A DNA stretch of 64,000 bases from Oscillospiraceae bacterium (GCA_022508805.1 JAFLUM010000001.1:1-64000); one strand, 5' to 3'; shown: positions 26,501 to 35,757, numbered from the stretch's first letter. A program made the numbers and translations. Notes: a model not told the origin generated them from the sequence alone.

Positions 26501-29500
26501 GGTGACGAACAGCTTTGCAAAGGCTCTGTGCGAAAGATATGAGGATACCTGGCACAGAACAGGCTGAAAATATATTTCGGCAAAGCCGTCCGCACGGCAA
26601 TTCGGCTTAAAGGAAAAGCTGTGTGTTTCACAGTTTTTATCGGGATGGACAGAGACCTCTTTTTCACCGTCGCCCATAAGTGAGCTTGAAAAAAATCTTA
26701 CCTTGTTTTCGCCGAACACCGCAGAAAAATATCCATTTTTATAAAAATCCGAATTTCGTGTAAAGGGATGCCTTCCGTTTTGAATTTTTATTTGAGCGTA
26801 TATACCGTTCTCACCGACCGACGGATTTTTCATTATTCCCAATACGGTATTTTCACCGAATACAGAGGTCTGCCAGCCGTTGTCACCGCACACGCAGGTG
26901 TATTCTCCGTTTGTATAGGCTCCGCAAATATCGGCGTATTTTCCGATATTTTCTGCTCTTTTAACGGGTGAATACTTTATCGCAATATTTCTTGTGTGTG
27001 CTTTTTTCCGCCGCTCATTTTTACTAAAGGGTCTGTTGGGAACACGCTCACGAAGTAAGCTTTCTGCGGTCATCTGTTCGGAGTCCGCCATAAATCTTTT
27101 TTGCATTACATTGCCGTTTATGGCATTGTCGATACTCAAAATACTCATTCCGATGTGATGAGCCATAAAGCTTTTAACTATCATTTTTTCTTGACCCAAA
27201 GTGCGTTCGGGAGTATAATCCAATGCCTCAAATAATCCGTATTTACCGTAAGCACCCGTTTTTTTAAGCTCGCGTAAGTTTCTGAGCGCGGATTTTTGAT
27301 CGAACGGCAAAACGAGATAAGTTGAATAAGGTGACACTGTTTTTTCGGCAGGAATATCCCGTTTAAGTCCTAAACGGTCCACTCCGTGGGCTTTATACTG
27401 ATAATTCATCATCGCATCAAAGTCGTAAAATCCGCTTTCGGATACACCGAAGGGGATTTTGTGCTCCCTGCCGTAGCTTTTTTGGCAAGACAAACAGAAT
27501 TTAAGCCCCTCGTACTCCAGTGTATTTTTATATGACGGCAAAAAGATGTTGGGCATAAAATATTCGAACATTGTGCCCGTCCAAGAGACGGGTCCGGAAT
27601 AACCCTTATAGCGTGCCAAGTGTCTGCCCAGCGTTTCCCAATGCTTTCTCGGCACACGGCGTGAGGCAACTGCAAAATACGAGGTCATCCGTGCTTCGCT
27701 CATTAAAAGATCGTAATAGGAATTGGTCTTTTCTCCTTTTTCCGCGTCGTAACCGATGTGCATAAGCCCGTTATTTTTATTGTACAGAAAGGAAATATCC
27801 GTATCACGAATTATTTTCCCCACTCTGTCGGCAATATTGTTTACTCGCTCATTTCCTTCAAAGTCCGTAAGCCAGCTTTTAAGGGCTGTCAGCGCACACA
27901 AAAGATTTCCGCTGTCAACGGTAGAGACAAAACGGGGCATAAGAGGTCTCAGCGTTTTCGTGTCATACCAATTATAAAGATTTCCGTTAAATTTTTCCAT
28001 TCTGTCAATAGTATTAAGCGTATTTTCTAAAAATCGGCAGGCTACATCGAGATCGATATATTTTAAGTCGTACGCCACCGAGACGGACACCATCATAAGT
28101 CCGATATTTGTGGGCGACGTGCGGTGCGCAACTCTGTACACAGGGGAAAACTGAACGTTGTCGGGCGGAAGATAGTTATTCTCAGCATTCGCGAAATCGG
28201 CGTAGTATTCCCACATTCTTTTTCCGTCGGCAATGAGCTGTTCTTTTGTGAGATAATCAACAGTCGCTCTTCTTTTTTTACGCTTTTTACCCGACAGCAG
28301 GCAAAAGGGAATGTTCAAAATAAAGAATATTGCCGAGAGCGTTCCCCAAGGGTGGAAAGAAAACAGTAAAGCAACGGCACATATTATATTCGGCAGTAAA
28401 TATATAAGCTCCGATACGGTTTTTGACGAGCGTTCTCCCTGCTGTGCAGTCGTCCAAAGCAGCATATTCTTCTTTGTAACAAGCCGTCTGTACAGTCCCT
28501 TGACCGCACCGTCGAAGGATACAAGTGCCTCCGCAGGAAGCATTACAAAACCTATGGCAAAACGGACAAGGGGATAAAGTCCCAAAGGGATATTTCCCGA
28601 ATAAAACCTGCGGAAAAATCCGCCGTGAGGTAAAAGAAGCAGACGGATAAAGGATGCTATATCATTAGCACCGAGACAAAGTATTGCCGTGACGAACAAA
28701 ACCGCCGAGAGTCTTGACGGCAAAAATCCTGACAAAACTATACATATCAACGCCGCAAGGGGAGTAATACTTCTCCGCAGATTGTCGAATAATTTGAATC
28801 TTGATAAAAAGGTCAGATTATTTTTGTCATCGCGTTTTGCAAAGGGCCGGGAAGAAAAAATGAACACTGAATTCTGCCAGTCTCCGCGCACCCAGCGGTG
28901 TAGCCTTTTAAGATATGACACCTGATTGGTAGGGAAAAGGTCAAGAGCCTGGCAGTGTGAGACGTAAGCGGTTTTTAACAGCTCGCCCTCCAAAATGTCA
29001 TGGCTGAGGACTGTTTCGGGCTTAAATTTTTGACAGCATTTATCGTAAAAACCGTCTACGCTTATGAGTCCCTTGCCCGAAAATACGCTTTCCTTAAAAA
29101 TATCCTGATACCGCTCTGCAACGCCTGAATGGTAAGCCGTTATACCTCCGTCACCTGCACAAAGCCTTGAAAATACGGTGGAATCGGTGCATTCCACATC
29201 AACCTCGGTTCGCATTGTGAATACACCGTATTTTTCACGGTTTACGGGGTGCAATGCCGTTTGCAAAAGCTCCTCGGTACAGTCAAGGGTCGGGTCGGTG
29301 TCGCTGTCAAGAGCCAAAATATATTTTACGTCTTTAGGTAAAGCAGCCTTTCCGAAAATACGCAGAAACGGGTCTGTCCCCTCTTTTAAAGAACAGACCA
29401 GATCCTCGATAGCACCGCGTTTTCTGTCGCGACCCATATATTCGTCCTGTGTTTTTGAATACACACGCGGACGGACACAGCAAAGCACATTATTACCGCA

Positions 29501-30550
29501 CTTTTCGTTTATTTTTCTAAAGGATTTTTCAATACCTGCAAGTATTTTCTCATCATTCGAATCATTCTTATTTTTACTGCCCTTTAAATCGGCGAGAATA
29601 CAAAGTGAAATATTTTCATTGCAGTTTGAAAAATAGAGCTTTTCGATATGTTTTTCCATATCACAGAGGCTGTTCTCATCGGTCAACAAAACAGATACAG
29701 CAATAAGTGTACGGCAGTTCTCCGATGTAAGGTATTCCTTTTTCACCCTCGGCAGTTCGTCGGGACGAAAAATCAGCATCGAAATATTTACAGTGATAAC
29801 TGAGACGATTTGCCAAAAGGGCAAAAACAAAAAAAGTCCTGTCCACGGCGAATTAAGTGCTAAAGCTACACCTATACTCAAAAATACGGGCAGCATAATT
29901 TCCACAGCGAGAGACAGTTCTCCGCACTGTCTCTTTTTAAACAGATATTCACCGAGATAAGCCCCGGTTTTGTTCTCGCATATATTTTTTAAGAATTCAC
30001 AGGTCGTTTTGCCTTCTTTTTTTGATTTTTCATATATCTTTCTGCGGTAAAGCATTTTTGTTTCGCTGTCGCTTATCTTAAAATCTTCGTATTTTTGGGC
30101 TAACCTTTCACTTTCGCAGATCTCAAACAGTTTACGGAAATCAATGTCACGTATCTCACGCAAAATTTCTATGCCCTTTTCGGCATCCTCTGCCCCAAGT
30201 GAGATTTTTCGTACGGCGGCACATTTTACGACAGTTTCGGTTAGAAAGACTTTTGAATAATCTGCATTAATTCCACGAAGAATGTTTAAAATTATGCTGT
30301 CATCGAGCTTTTCTCCGTCCTCCGAAGCGGCGCACAGAAGCATAAAGAGCTCCCTGTTTTTGTTGAGTTCTTTTCTGCACCGCCTGATATCGTTTTTAAG
30401 CGCACCGATATGGCGCTCAATTAAATAGTAATTATCAAAAAAAGCGATATCCGTATCTTTAACGGCTTTGCTTTTGAGTATTCTTTTATATTTTCGTTTT
30501 ATTTCACTAAAGCATTTTATCATTTGACGGTAAACAGACAAATTTTTCAT
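23513..30550 (-). CDS. Giant cyclic beta-1,2-glucan synthase-like protein (GT84 + glucoamylase-like + GH94)
   Basis: The 2345-residue protein has the architecture of NdvB/Cgs. An N-terminal helical region (1-205) leads to membrane segments near 215-260. A GT2/GT84 glycosyltransferase domain follows, with a DxD-type ALDSDTDP (415-419), GEL (521-523) and the processive RLHRW motif (549-553). More membrane segments lie at about 595-630, 655-680 and 715-752. A glucoamylase-like domain (about 760-1170) and a C-terminal glycan phosphorylase domain follow, the latter with GDWNDG (2039-2044), the GH94 catalytic Asp motif. Known homologues make cyclic beta-1,2-glucan, the last domain trimming it. It is monocistronic and faces away from a radical SAM gene. 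Cyclic product versus linear polymer cannot be decided here. Confidence 0.88.
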   Translation of the reverse strand: MKNLSVYRQMIKCFSEIKRKYKRILKSKAVKDTDIAFFDNYYLIERHIGALKNDIRRCRKELNKNRELFMLLCAASEDGEKLDDSIILNILRGINADYSKVFLTETVVKCAAVRKISLGAEDAEKGIEILREIRDIDFRKLFEICESERLAQKYEDFKISDSETKMLYRRKIYEKSKKEGKTTCEFLKNICENKTGAYLGEYLFKKRQCGELSLAVEIMLPVFLSIGVALALNSPWTGLFLFLPFWQIVSVITVNISMLIFRPDELPRVKKEYLTSENCRTLIAVSVLLTDENSLCDMEKHIEKLYFSNCNENISLCILADLKGSKNKNDSNDEKILAGIEKSFRKINEKCGNNVLCCVRPRVYSKTQDEYMGRDRKRGAIEDLVCSLKEGTDPFLRIFGKAALPKDVKYILALDSDTDPTLDCTEELLQTALHPVNREKYGVFTMRTEVDVECTDSTVFSRLCAGDGGITAYHSGVAERYQDIFKESVFSGKGLISVDGFYDKCCQKFKPETVLSHDILEGELLKTAYVSHCQALDLFPTNQVSYLKRLHRWVRGDWQNSVFIFSSRPFAKRDDKNNLTFLSRFKLFDNLRRSITPLAALICIVLSGFLPSRLSAVLFVTAILCLGANDIASFIRLLLLPHGGFFRRFYSGNIPLGLYPLVRFAIGFVMLPAEALVSFDGAVKGLYRRLVTKKNMLLWTTAQQGERSSKTVSELIYLLPNIICAVALLFSFHPWGTLSAIFFILNIPFCLLSGKKRKKRRATVDYLTKEQLIADGKRMWEYYADFANAENNYLPPDNVQFSPVYRVAHRTSPTNIGLMMVSVSVAYDLKYIDLDVACRFLENTLNTIDRMEKFNGNLYNWYDTKTLRPLMPRFVSTVDSGNLLCALTALKSWLTDFEGNERVNNIADRVGKIIRDTDISFLYNKNNGLMHIGYDAEKGEKTNSYYDLLMSEARMTSYFAVASRRVPRKHWETLGRHLARYKGYSGPVSWTGTMFEYFMPNIFLPSYKNTLEYEGLKFCLSCQKSYGREHKIPFGVSESGFYDFDAMMNYQYKAHGVDRLGLKRDIPAEKTVSPYSTYLVLPFDQKSALRNLRELKKTGAYGKYGLFEALDYTPERTLGQEKMIVKSFMAHHIGMSILSIDNAINGNVMQKRFMADSEQMTAESLLRERVPNRPFSKNERRKKAHTRNIAIKYSPVKRAENIGKYADICGAYTNGEYTCVCGDNGWQTSVFGENTVLGIMKNPSVGENGIYAQIKIQNGRHPFTRNSDFYKNGYFSAVFGENKVRFFSSSLMGDGEKEVSVHPDKNCETHSFSFKPNCRADGFAEIYFQPVLCQVSSYLSHRAFAKLFVTAQKDGSNNCIIFKYTFRDKNESIYCCVGTDSDNTFFDLAREDVLSRGREDVFLNFDELTERLEGVPDTCVAIKIPVSLKKGKEIKFRLAVAVGKSVDEAVEAYKAGFTDFRGAKSIYPVSGRSRELYFKTATAVSSESAVPTEKAEILKNTACSRADIWKYGISGDIPLAVFFADGKNMQTAQDAAKIVTALYRAGIRCELAIICREKDNYGRAVENGLLKAIGRSPAVHFINGNSLAKEDENKLLCFACTCNRWENIPNTDNGIDITYSEEGKAIDGGIYSVPADTPLPWSWILAGEKFGTLISNNSLGYTYYGNSQENKITPWINDTRGIGGERLYAFIDGKTVDIIDNSRMTLYPQSVAYTSAVRLNSFTDKNPVKEMHFTTKITLNGSSKNIEVTAEGTEKTIEIAYCIDPVLDDRKRFPQFIKAYAESGKVVFENTLKNDGMKYFIGCENGQPVFAESQLYGDKENDFSPSENPFLGMKTSLGNPQTAVFTLGVCDSEQGIAHETSKITVTTPDECLNKLYNDFLPVQILCGRLFGRTSFYQCSGAYGFRDQLQDALSVIPLCPTAVRDIIIKCAGAQFPEGDVLHWFHIENNGNLRGVRTRYSDDLLWLIMTTAEYCRTTGDIGILSEQIPFLTGEPLGENDAERYGAFSPSNESATLLEHCEKVFEKAFRTGEHSLILMGGGDWNDGFNKIGEGGRGESVFTSQLAIICGEELCTLLELAGQKDKTEAIRQKVKALRDALEQYAFYNDRYIRCFLDNGTALGVPECKSCKIDSLTQSFAVFSGLNGERCKEALNTAWNELVDENHCVVRLFAPSFCEKDENIGYITAYPEGIRENGGQYTHSAVWLARAMLKNSQTGRGLQILKMLNPLEKYKNGLSGEYKTEPYFLTGDVYYRKGLEGRGGWSLYTGSASWYYKTVTEDLLGITARGDKLYFTPKAEEILPFSAELQIFGTKITLSAEKNGKQLYCDGVKSEFIPLDGKTHTGNYSN

Positions 30551-30641
30551 TTTTACACTCCTTTGTCTGTTTATTTTCCCCTGCGGTGAGCAAAATAACC
30601 AAAGGATATGTAAAAACTTTATAAACTATGCAAAACCGGCA

Positions 30642-30670
30642 TTGACTTTAATTAGGTTTTGCAATAAAAT
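30642..30670 (+). promoter_or_regulatory. Promoter of the radical SAM gene
   Basis: TTGACT (30642-30647) and TAAAAT (30665-30670) are separated by 17 bp, 30 bp before the start codon. Confidence 0.7.
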
Positions 30671-30700
30671 AGAAGAGTATATATTTTAACGGGTGAAATT

Positions 30701-32179
30701 ATGAATTTAACGTACAAAATTCAAAAGGCAGGTATCGGTCTTGCTCTTGACCGTTTGCTTAAATACATTGACAAGGATCCCCACACCAATGTAGTTAAGT
30801 TGAGTAAGAAGATCGCTCCGATTTTCAGCAAGATCTTTCCGCCGGAAAACTTTAAGAAAATACAGGCGGCCGCCGAGGACGAAAACAACGTCTGGACAAA
30901 ATATGCACTGGGACTTATCAGTGATATTGACAGAAACGTTATAAAGCGTATGCTTCTCTCCTTCGGTGTTGACGCAGGCTATTACGGTACGAAAGCAGTC
31001 AGGGCAAACCGTGAAAAATACAAGTGCAATATTCCCTTTATAATCCTTTTTGACCCCACCAGTGCGTGCAATCTGCACTGTAAGGGCTGCTGGGCGGCTG
31101 ATTACGGACACAGACAAAGCCTTACCAATGAAGAGATGCAAAGCATTGTATCCCAAGGTAAAGAGCTGGGAACGCATTTTTATATGCTCACGGGCGGCGA
31201 ACCGCTTATCAGAAAGAACGATATAATTGAGCTTTGCCGCAACAATCAGGACTGTGCCTTTGTTGTGTACACCAACGCCACACTGGTCGACCAAAAATTC
31301 TGTGACGATATGAACGAGGTCGGCAATATCTCCTTAGCTCTCAGCATTGAGGGCAGCGAGGAGTCCAACGACTGGCGCAGAGGTGACGGAGCATATCAAA
31401 CCACCCTTAAGGCTATGGAGCTTTTGAAAAAGAACAAGTGTCTTTTCGGCGTATCTATCTGCTACACGCGCAAAAATGTTCCGCTTATCACAAGCGATGA
31501 GTTTATGGATATGCTTATTGAAAAGGGAGCTAAGTATTCACTTTGCTTTAACTATATGCCCGTAGGTCACAATGCGGACAAGGAGCTTATCCCCTCGCCC
31601 GAGCAACGTGAGCATATGTATAACTGGCTGAGAGAGGTCAGAAACGGCAAAACCGGCAAGCCCATTTTCGTTATGGATTTCCAGAACGACGCCGAGTATG
31701 TGGGCGGCTGTATTGCCGGCGGACGCAATTATTTCCATATAAACTCAGCAGGCGATATTGAGCCGTGCGTGTTCATACATTACTCTGATGCTAATATCAG
31801 AACGCATACGCTTTTAGAGGCTCTTCAATCACCGCTGTTTACGGCATATTATCATAATCAGCCCTTCAACGATAACCATCTGAGACCCTGCCCCATGCTT
31901 GAAAACCCTGAGATGCTCCGCAAAATGGTAAAGGAAACGGGCGCACGGTCCTCCGATTTACAGCATAAGGAGAGCGTTGACGAGCTTTGCGCAAAGTGCG
32001 ACGGATTTGCTTCAGAATGGGCGCCGAAGGCGGAGGAGCTTTGGGCATCAAGACCTCACCGCGATACGCATACGCAGTATTACCGTGACACGCCCGAGGG
32101 CAAAGCGGAGTTCACCGGCTGTACCGGCAACTGTGCCGCTTGCGCCGTTCACGAAACCGAAATCGCCGAGATAAAATAA
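30701..32179 (+). CDS. Radical SAM protein with cysteine-rich C-terminal region
   Basis: This 492-residue cytoplasmic enzyme binds a [4Fe-4S] cluster through CNLHCKGC (C123, C127, C130) and has the SAM-binding YMLTGGEPLI (GGEP at 165-168). The N-terminal 100 residues are helical and unusual for the core family. The C-terminal part has EPCVFIHYSD, CPMLENP, CAKC and GCTGNCAACAVHE, enough cysteines for an auxiliary SPASM-like cluster. I do not recognise the substrate. No small precursor peptide is visible in the flanks, so a peptide-maturase role is not supported. It is monocistronic, divergent from the glucan synthase, with its own promoter and terminator. Confidence 0.85.
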   Translation: MNLTYKIQKAGIGLALDRLLKYIDKDPHTNVVKLSKKIAPIFSKIFPPENFKKIQAAAEDENNVWTKYALGLISDIDRNVIKRMLLSFGVDAGYYGTKAVRANREKYKCNIPFIILFDPTSACNLHCKGCWAADYGHRQSLTNEEMQSIVSQGKELGTHFYMLTGGEPLIRKNDIIELCRNNQDCAFVVYTNATLVDQKFCDDMNEVGNISLALSIEGSEESNDWRRGDGAYQTTLKAMELLKKNKCLFGVSICYTRKNVPLITSDEFMDMLIEKGAKYSLCFNYMPVGHNADKELIPSPEQREHMYNWLREVRNGKTGKPIFVMDFQNDAEYVGGCIAGGRNYFHINSAGDIEPCVFIHYSDANIRTHTLLEALQSPLFTAYYHNQPFNDNHLRPCPMLENPEMLRKMVKETGARSSDLQHKESVDELCAKCDGFASEWAPKAEELWASRPHRDTHTQYYRDTPEGKAEFTGCTGNCAACAVHETEIAEIK

Positions 32180-32191
32180 ACCAAAACAATA

Positions 32192-32227
32192 AATGACCGT
32201 ACACCCCAAAAAAGGAGTACGGTCATT
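32192..32227. terminator. Bidirectional terminator between the radical SAM gene and vanZ-like gene
   Basis: AATGACCGTAC (32192-32202) pairs perfectly with GTACGGTCATT (32217-32227), with T-rich sequence following on both strands. It ends the two convergent genes. Confidence 0.85.
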
Positions 32228-32686
32228 TTAATTTGTAATGTTTTTATTTCTTCTCTCAACTGCACATTTGATTATTTTTAATATGATTAGCGATGCGATG
32301 ATTCCAAGTAAAGCACCGCCGCTGTCGATAAGCACGTCACGAAGCTGACAAGCCCTGCCATCCACAAAAATCTGGTGCACCTCATCGCTGACAGCATAAA
32401 GTACCGTAATTATAAACGAAACGGGTGCCGCTGCACGGCGGAAAGTGGAATAATAGGCGTTAAATGTAAGCATTGCAAGTCCTGTGAATTCAAGCAGATG
32501 CGCCGTTTTGCGTATGATAAAGGAGGAGAATTCTATACCTAAAAGTGCCAGTATTCTGTCTATCAGCGAGTCGCTCATTTCCGATGAAGCGCTTGCCGTG
32601 CGTGAGGACATCCAAAATATCACACCCATACAGGCTATTACAAGCGCCCACGACACCGTTATGTAAATTTTCTTTTTTACCGTCAT
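32228..32686 (-). CDS. VanZ-family membrane protein
   Basis: The 152-residue protein has four membrane segments and the VanZ pattern: FWMSSRTA after the first segment, IRKTAHLLEFTGLAMLTF, and SDEVHQIFVDGRACQLRDVLIDSGGALLG. VanZ relatives are small phosphotransmission-like membrane proteins; low-level teicoplanin resistance is the historical function, and most homologues are uncharacterised. Its ATG overlaps the stop of the upstream lipoprotein gene by 1 bp, so the pair is coupled. No other van gene is present, and glycopeptide resistance is not implied. Confidence 0.85.
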   Translation of the reverse strand: MTVKKKIYITVSWALVIACMGVIFWMSSRTASASSEMSDSLIDRILALLGIEFSSFIIRKTAHLLEFTGLAMLTFNAYYSTFRRAAAPVSFIITVLYAVSDEVHQIFVDGRACQLRDVLIDSGGALLGIIASLIILKIIKCAVERRNKNITN

Positions 32687-34284
32687 TATTTTTGTCCTTT
32701 ATAAAAATATACATTTGCGCTGTCGCCGTAAAAATAGATACCGCTGACACCGTCTGCCACTGCAAACGCCGTATTTTCGGTAAACAGCGGTAAAACTACT
32801 GCATTTTTCAACAGGTAGCTTTGGCAATACGCCGCATTTTGAACGTCGGACAATTTTCTAAGTTCCGACACAAGTCTGTCATATTCCTCGGAGGAGTGGT
32901 GAACTACGTTATTCGCATTACCCTCGGTGAAAAGCGACAAAAATGACACCGCATTGTTACTGTCCGCCGTCAGCGGATAGACAGCCATATCAAAATCGGC
33001 TGATGCTATTCGTTTTTCAAAATCTTCCTTATCCAATACCGTAACAGTGCCGTTAAGTTCAACACCGATATCCCTTTGCCAGCAGTTGACTATCGCCTTT
33101 ACCGTATCCTCATAGTCCTCGGTACAAAGGATTTCCACGGTCAAGCTGTCAATTCCCAATTCTTTAAAGGCTTGTACCATATTGGTTCTTGCATTTTCGA
33201 TATCATACGGTATTTTATCCTGTACAGGTATATCCATTCGCTCGCCGACGAGTCCGTAATAGGGCGGAATGAGCGCGTCAACAGGAGTATCGGTAACAGC
33301 AGACAGATCTATACAGGATACAAGTCCTGTGCGCAGGGACAGGTTTTGCATATTCTTATTGCTCATATTGAAAATCAGCGACTGCGATATATTGGGAAGC
33401 TCCTTTACGCTCACACTTCGTCCAAGCTTGTCCAAAGACTCTGACGTAGCAAAAAAGCCGCAGTCGTAAGTTCCCTTGTCCACCTTTTTAGCGGCATCGG
33501 TAATATCCGTGTTACGATAAAAGCTGACACTCGCAGGCACAGCGGCAAACTGACCGTTATATTCGCTGTTTTTGACGATGCGTACAGAGGTGTCCGCCGT
33601 GACGGAAGAAAGATAAAACGCACCGTTAGTTATGATATATTTCTCCTCAAGTCCGTACCTGCCTGCGGTCAGCTCAAAGAACTCACGGTCGCAGGGGTAG
33701 GAAACAGGCTGAGACAACGCATAAATGAAGTTAATATCAGCTCGCTCAAGGGTTATTTCAAGGGTGTATTCCCCCGTCGCACGAACACCGAGCGCAGATG
33801 AGTCAGCCTGACCGCTATGTACGGCTTCGGCATTTTTAATTGCGGAGATAAGCTCAAAATCGGGAGCAGCAGTCTCAGGTAATACCGCACGGGTAAGTCC
33901 GAACACGAAATCGTCGGCGGTGATTTTTCCGTCGATATTGCCTCCCCGCTCCTTAATAAATTTCTTTGCTTTTTCGGAAATATAATAGGACATATTGTCA
34001 AAAAGCTTAAAGGTGTATACAAGTCCGTCGTCCGAGACGCTGTAATCTTTTACGACACAGTTTTGGAGCGTTCCGTTTTCGTCCGGCTTGAAAAGTCCGT
34101 CAAAAATATTGACAGCTATCATTTTTTCGCCTACCGTAGAAGCTATTTGCGGATCAAAATGAACCGGCATTTCAGTGACGGCACAGGCGAAGGCTTTATT
34201 CGCAGTGTCTTTATCACTACAGGCGGAAAAGCAAAGAATTACTATACATAACACCATAAAAACGGATATTATTTTTTTGAGCAT
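32686..34284 (-). CDS. Peptide/oligopeptide-binding lipoprotein (SBP family 5), orphan
   Basis: The 532-residue protein starts with a lipoprotein signal (MLKKIISVFMVLCIVILCFS, lipobox cysteine C22) and has the SBP_bac_5 pattern: FDPQIASTVGEKMIAVNIFDGLF, then VKDYSVSDDGLVYTFKL. ITADDFVFGLTRAV and the GAFYLSSV segment follow. DppA/OppA-type proteins bind peptides (sometimes nickel or glycans) for an ABC importer. No permease or ATPase genes are adjacent, so it is an orphan receptor that must share a transporter. ATG 34284 is chosen because it puts the signal peptide first and has GGGTGA upstream; it is followed by a VanZ-like protein. Confidence 0.88.
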   Translation of the reverse strand: MLKKIISVFMVLCIVILCFSACSDKDTANKAFACAVTEMPVHFDPQIASTVGEKMIAVNIFDGLFKPDENGTLQNCVVKDYSVSDDGLVYTFKLFDNMSYYISEKAKKFIKERGGNIDGKITADDFVFGLTRAVLPETAAPDFELISAIKNAEAVHSGQADSSALGVRATGEYTLEITLERADINFIYALSQPVSYPCDREFFELTAGRYGLEEKYIITNGAFYLSSVTADTSVRIVKNSEYNGQFAAVPASVSFYRNTDITDAAKKVDKGTYDCGFFATSESLDKLGRSVSVKELPNISQSLIFNMSNKNMQNLSLRTGLVSCIDLSAVTDTPVDALIPPYYGLVGERMDIPVQDKIPYDIENARTNMVQAFKELGIDSLTVEILCTEDYEDTVKAIVNCWQRDIGVELNGTVTVLDKEDFEKRIASADFDMAVYPLTADSNNAVSFLSLFTEGNANNVVHHSSEEYDRLVSELRKLSDVQNAAYCQSYLLKNAVVLPLFTENTAFAVADGVSGIYFYGDSANVYFYKGQK

Positions 34285-34419
34285 AAGTATCACCCGCACA
34301 TAGTATATCAAAAAAAGCCGAAACACGCCATATCTTCATAAAAATTTTTATAAAAAACTCGCTTTTATTATATAAATTTGGTATAATTATGTGTACCATT
34401 TTGAACTGTGAGGTAGATT

Positions 34420-35751
34420 ATGGATTTATTTGCAACACTTAATTTCGTTGTGGGGCTTATCTGTGCCGTAGCGATTATAATTTTACTTGTAATGCTCAGC
34501 CGTCTTTCTTCGGCGGTAAAGAGAATGGAAAATGACGAAGATGACCGTGCCACACGGCAAAAGCTTGATGATATGTCAAAGCATATCGGCGATGAATTTC
34601 ACAGAATACGTTTAGAAAATCAGAACGGCAACAAAGAGATACGCGAGGATATGAAAAAAAGCCTTGACGATATGAACACGCGTATCGACAGTATGAACAA
34701 GGGTAACTATGAACACCGTGAAAAGGTTTCCGAAATGCTTGTAAGTATGCGCGACAAAAACGCAGAACACAGTGCGCGGCAGAGCGAGGCGTTGGAACGC
34801 TCCATATCAAAAATGCAGGAATCCAACGAGAAAAAATTAGACGAGATGCGGCAGACAGTTGACGAAAAGTTGACCTCAACGCTCACCACACGCCTTGACA
34901 GCTCATTTAAAACGGTTTCGGATCAGCTTGAAAATTTGTATAAATCTCTCGGCGAGATGCAGACGCTTTCGGCAGGAGTTACTGAAAACGTTACGGCGCT
35001 CAACCGTGTGCTGACAAACGTCAAAGCTCGCGGCACGTGGGCGGAGGTTCAGCTTGAGGGAATTCTCAACCAGACAATTCCCAATATGTATGAAAAAAAT
35101 GTCGCAACCGTGCAAGGCTCATCGGAGCGTGTTGAATTCGCCATAAAAATACCGTCGGGCGACAATTCCGACCGTGTTATCTTTTTACCTGTGGACTCAA
35201 AATTCCCCATGGAGGATTATGTACGTCTTTGCGATGCCGCCGACCGTGCCGACCCTGAGGCTGTAGCCAAAGCACGAAAAGAGCTTGAGTCAAGGATTCA
35301 GAACGAGGCAAAATCCATATCAAAATACATAAATGTGCCTAACACCACTCCTTTTGCCATTATGTACCTTGCGACTGAGGGACTGTACGCAGAGATAGCA
35401 TCGTCCAGAACGGGGCTACCCGAAAAGTTGCAAAATGATTACAGCGTTATGATCGCAGGTCCCTCGACCATAACCGCACTGCTCAACTCCCTTTCAATGG
35501 GCTTTAAGACGGTAGCTATCAATGAAAAGGCCAACGAGGTCAGAAAGCTGTTGTCCGTTGCTAAAACTCAGTATGATACTTTTGCAGGACTTTTGGAAAA
35601 AGCACAAAAGAAAGTGGACGAAGCCGGCAAAACCCTTGGCGAGGCACAGCACAGGAACGATATTATCCGTAAAAAGCTCAAAGGCGTTGAAGATATTGAT
35701 GCGCCACATGCCGAACAGCTTTTGTTTGACGGTAATTCCGACGGAAATTGA
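34420..35751 (+). CDS. rmuC: RmuC-family DNA recombination protein
   Basis: RmuC is a predicted nuclease-fold protein limiting recombination at inverted repeats in E. coli. The 443-residue protein has an N-terminal membrane anchor (about 5-27), a long coiled coil (about 30-170) and the RmuC core: ARGTWAEVQLEGILNQTIPNMYEKNV, then LPVDSKFPMEDYVRL, NTTPFAIMYLATEGLYAEI and GPSTITALLNSLSMGFKT. The last is strongly diagnostic. TGAGGT precedes the ATG, and TATAAT sits about 30 bases upstream. It is a single gene. Confidence 0.94.
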   Translation: MDLFATLNFVVGLICAVAIIILLVMLSRLSSAVKRMENDEDDRATRQKLDDMSKHIGDEFHRIRLENQNGNKEIREDMKKSLDDMNTRIDSMNKGNYEHREKVSEMLVSMRDKNAEHSARQSEALERSISKMQESNEKKLDEMRQTVDEKLTSTLTTRLDSSFKTVSDQLENLYKSLGEMQTLSAGVTENVTALNRVLTNVKARGTWAEVQLEGILNQTIPNMYEKNVATVQGSSERVEFAIKIPSGDNSDRVIFLPVDSKFPMEDYVRLCDAADRADPEAVAKARKELESRIQNEAKSISKYINVPNTTPFAIMYLATEGLYAEIASSRTGLPEKLQNDYSVMIAGPSTITALLNSLSMGFKTVAINEKANEVRKLLSVAKTQYDTFAGLLEKAQKKVDEAGKTLGEAQHRNDIIRKKLKGVEDIDAPHAEQLLFDGNSDGN

Positions 35752-35757
35752 CCTGTT

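Noticed and set aside
29178-29636. A 152-codon plus-strand frame inside the glucan synthase gene
   Set aside because: It lies over the GT domain motifs of the real minus-strand gene and is rich in Ser/Arg, typical of antisense shadows.
32228-32686. Glycopeptide resistance from the VanZ-like gene
   Set aside because: No vanHAX, vanR or vanS genes are present, and VanZ relatives are common in Firmicutes without resistance.
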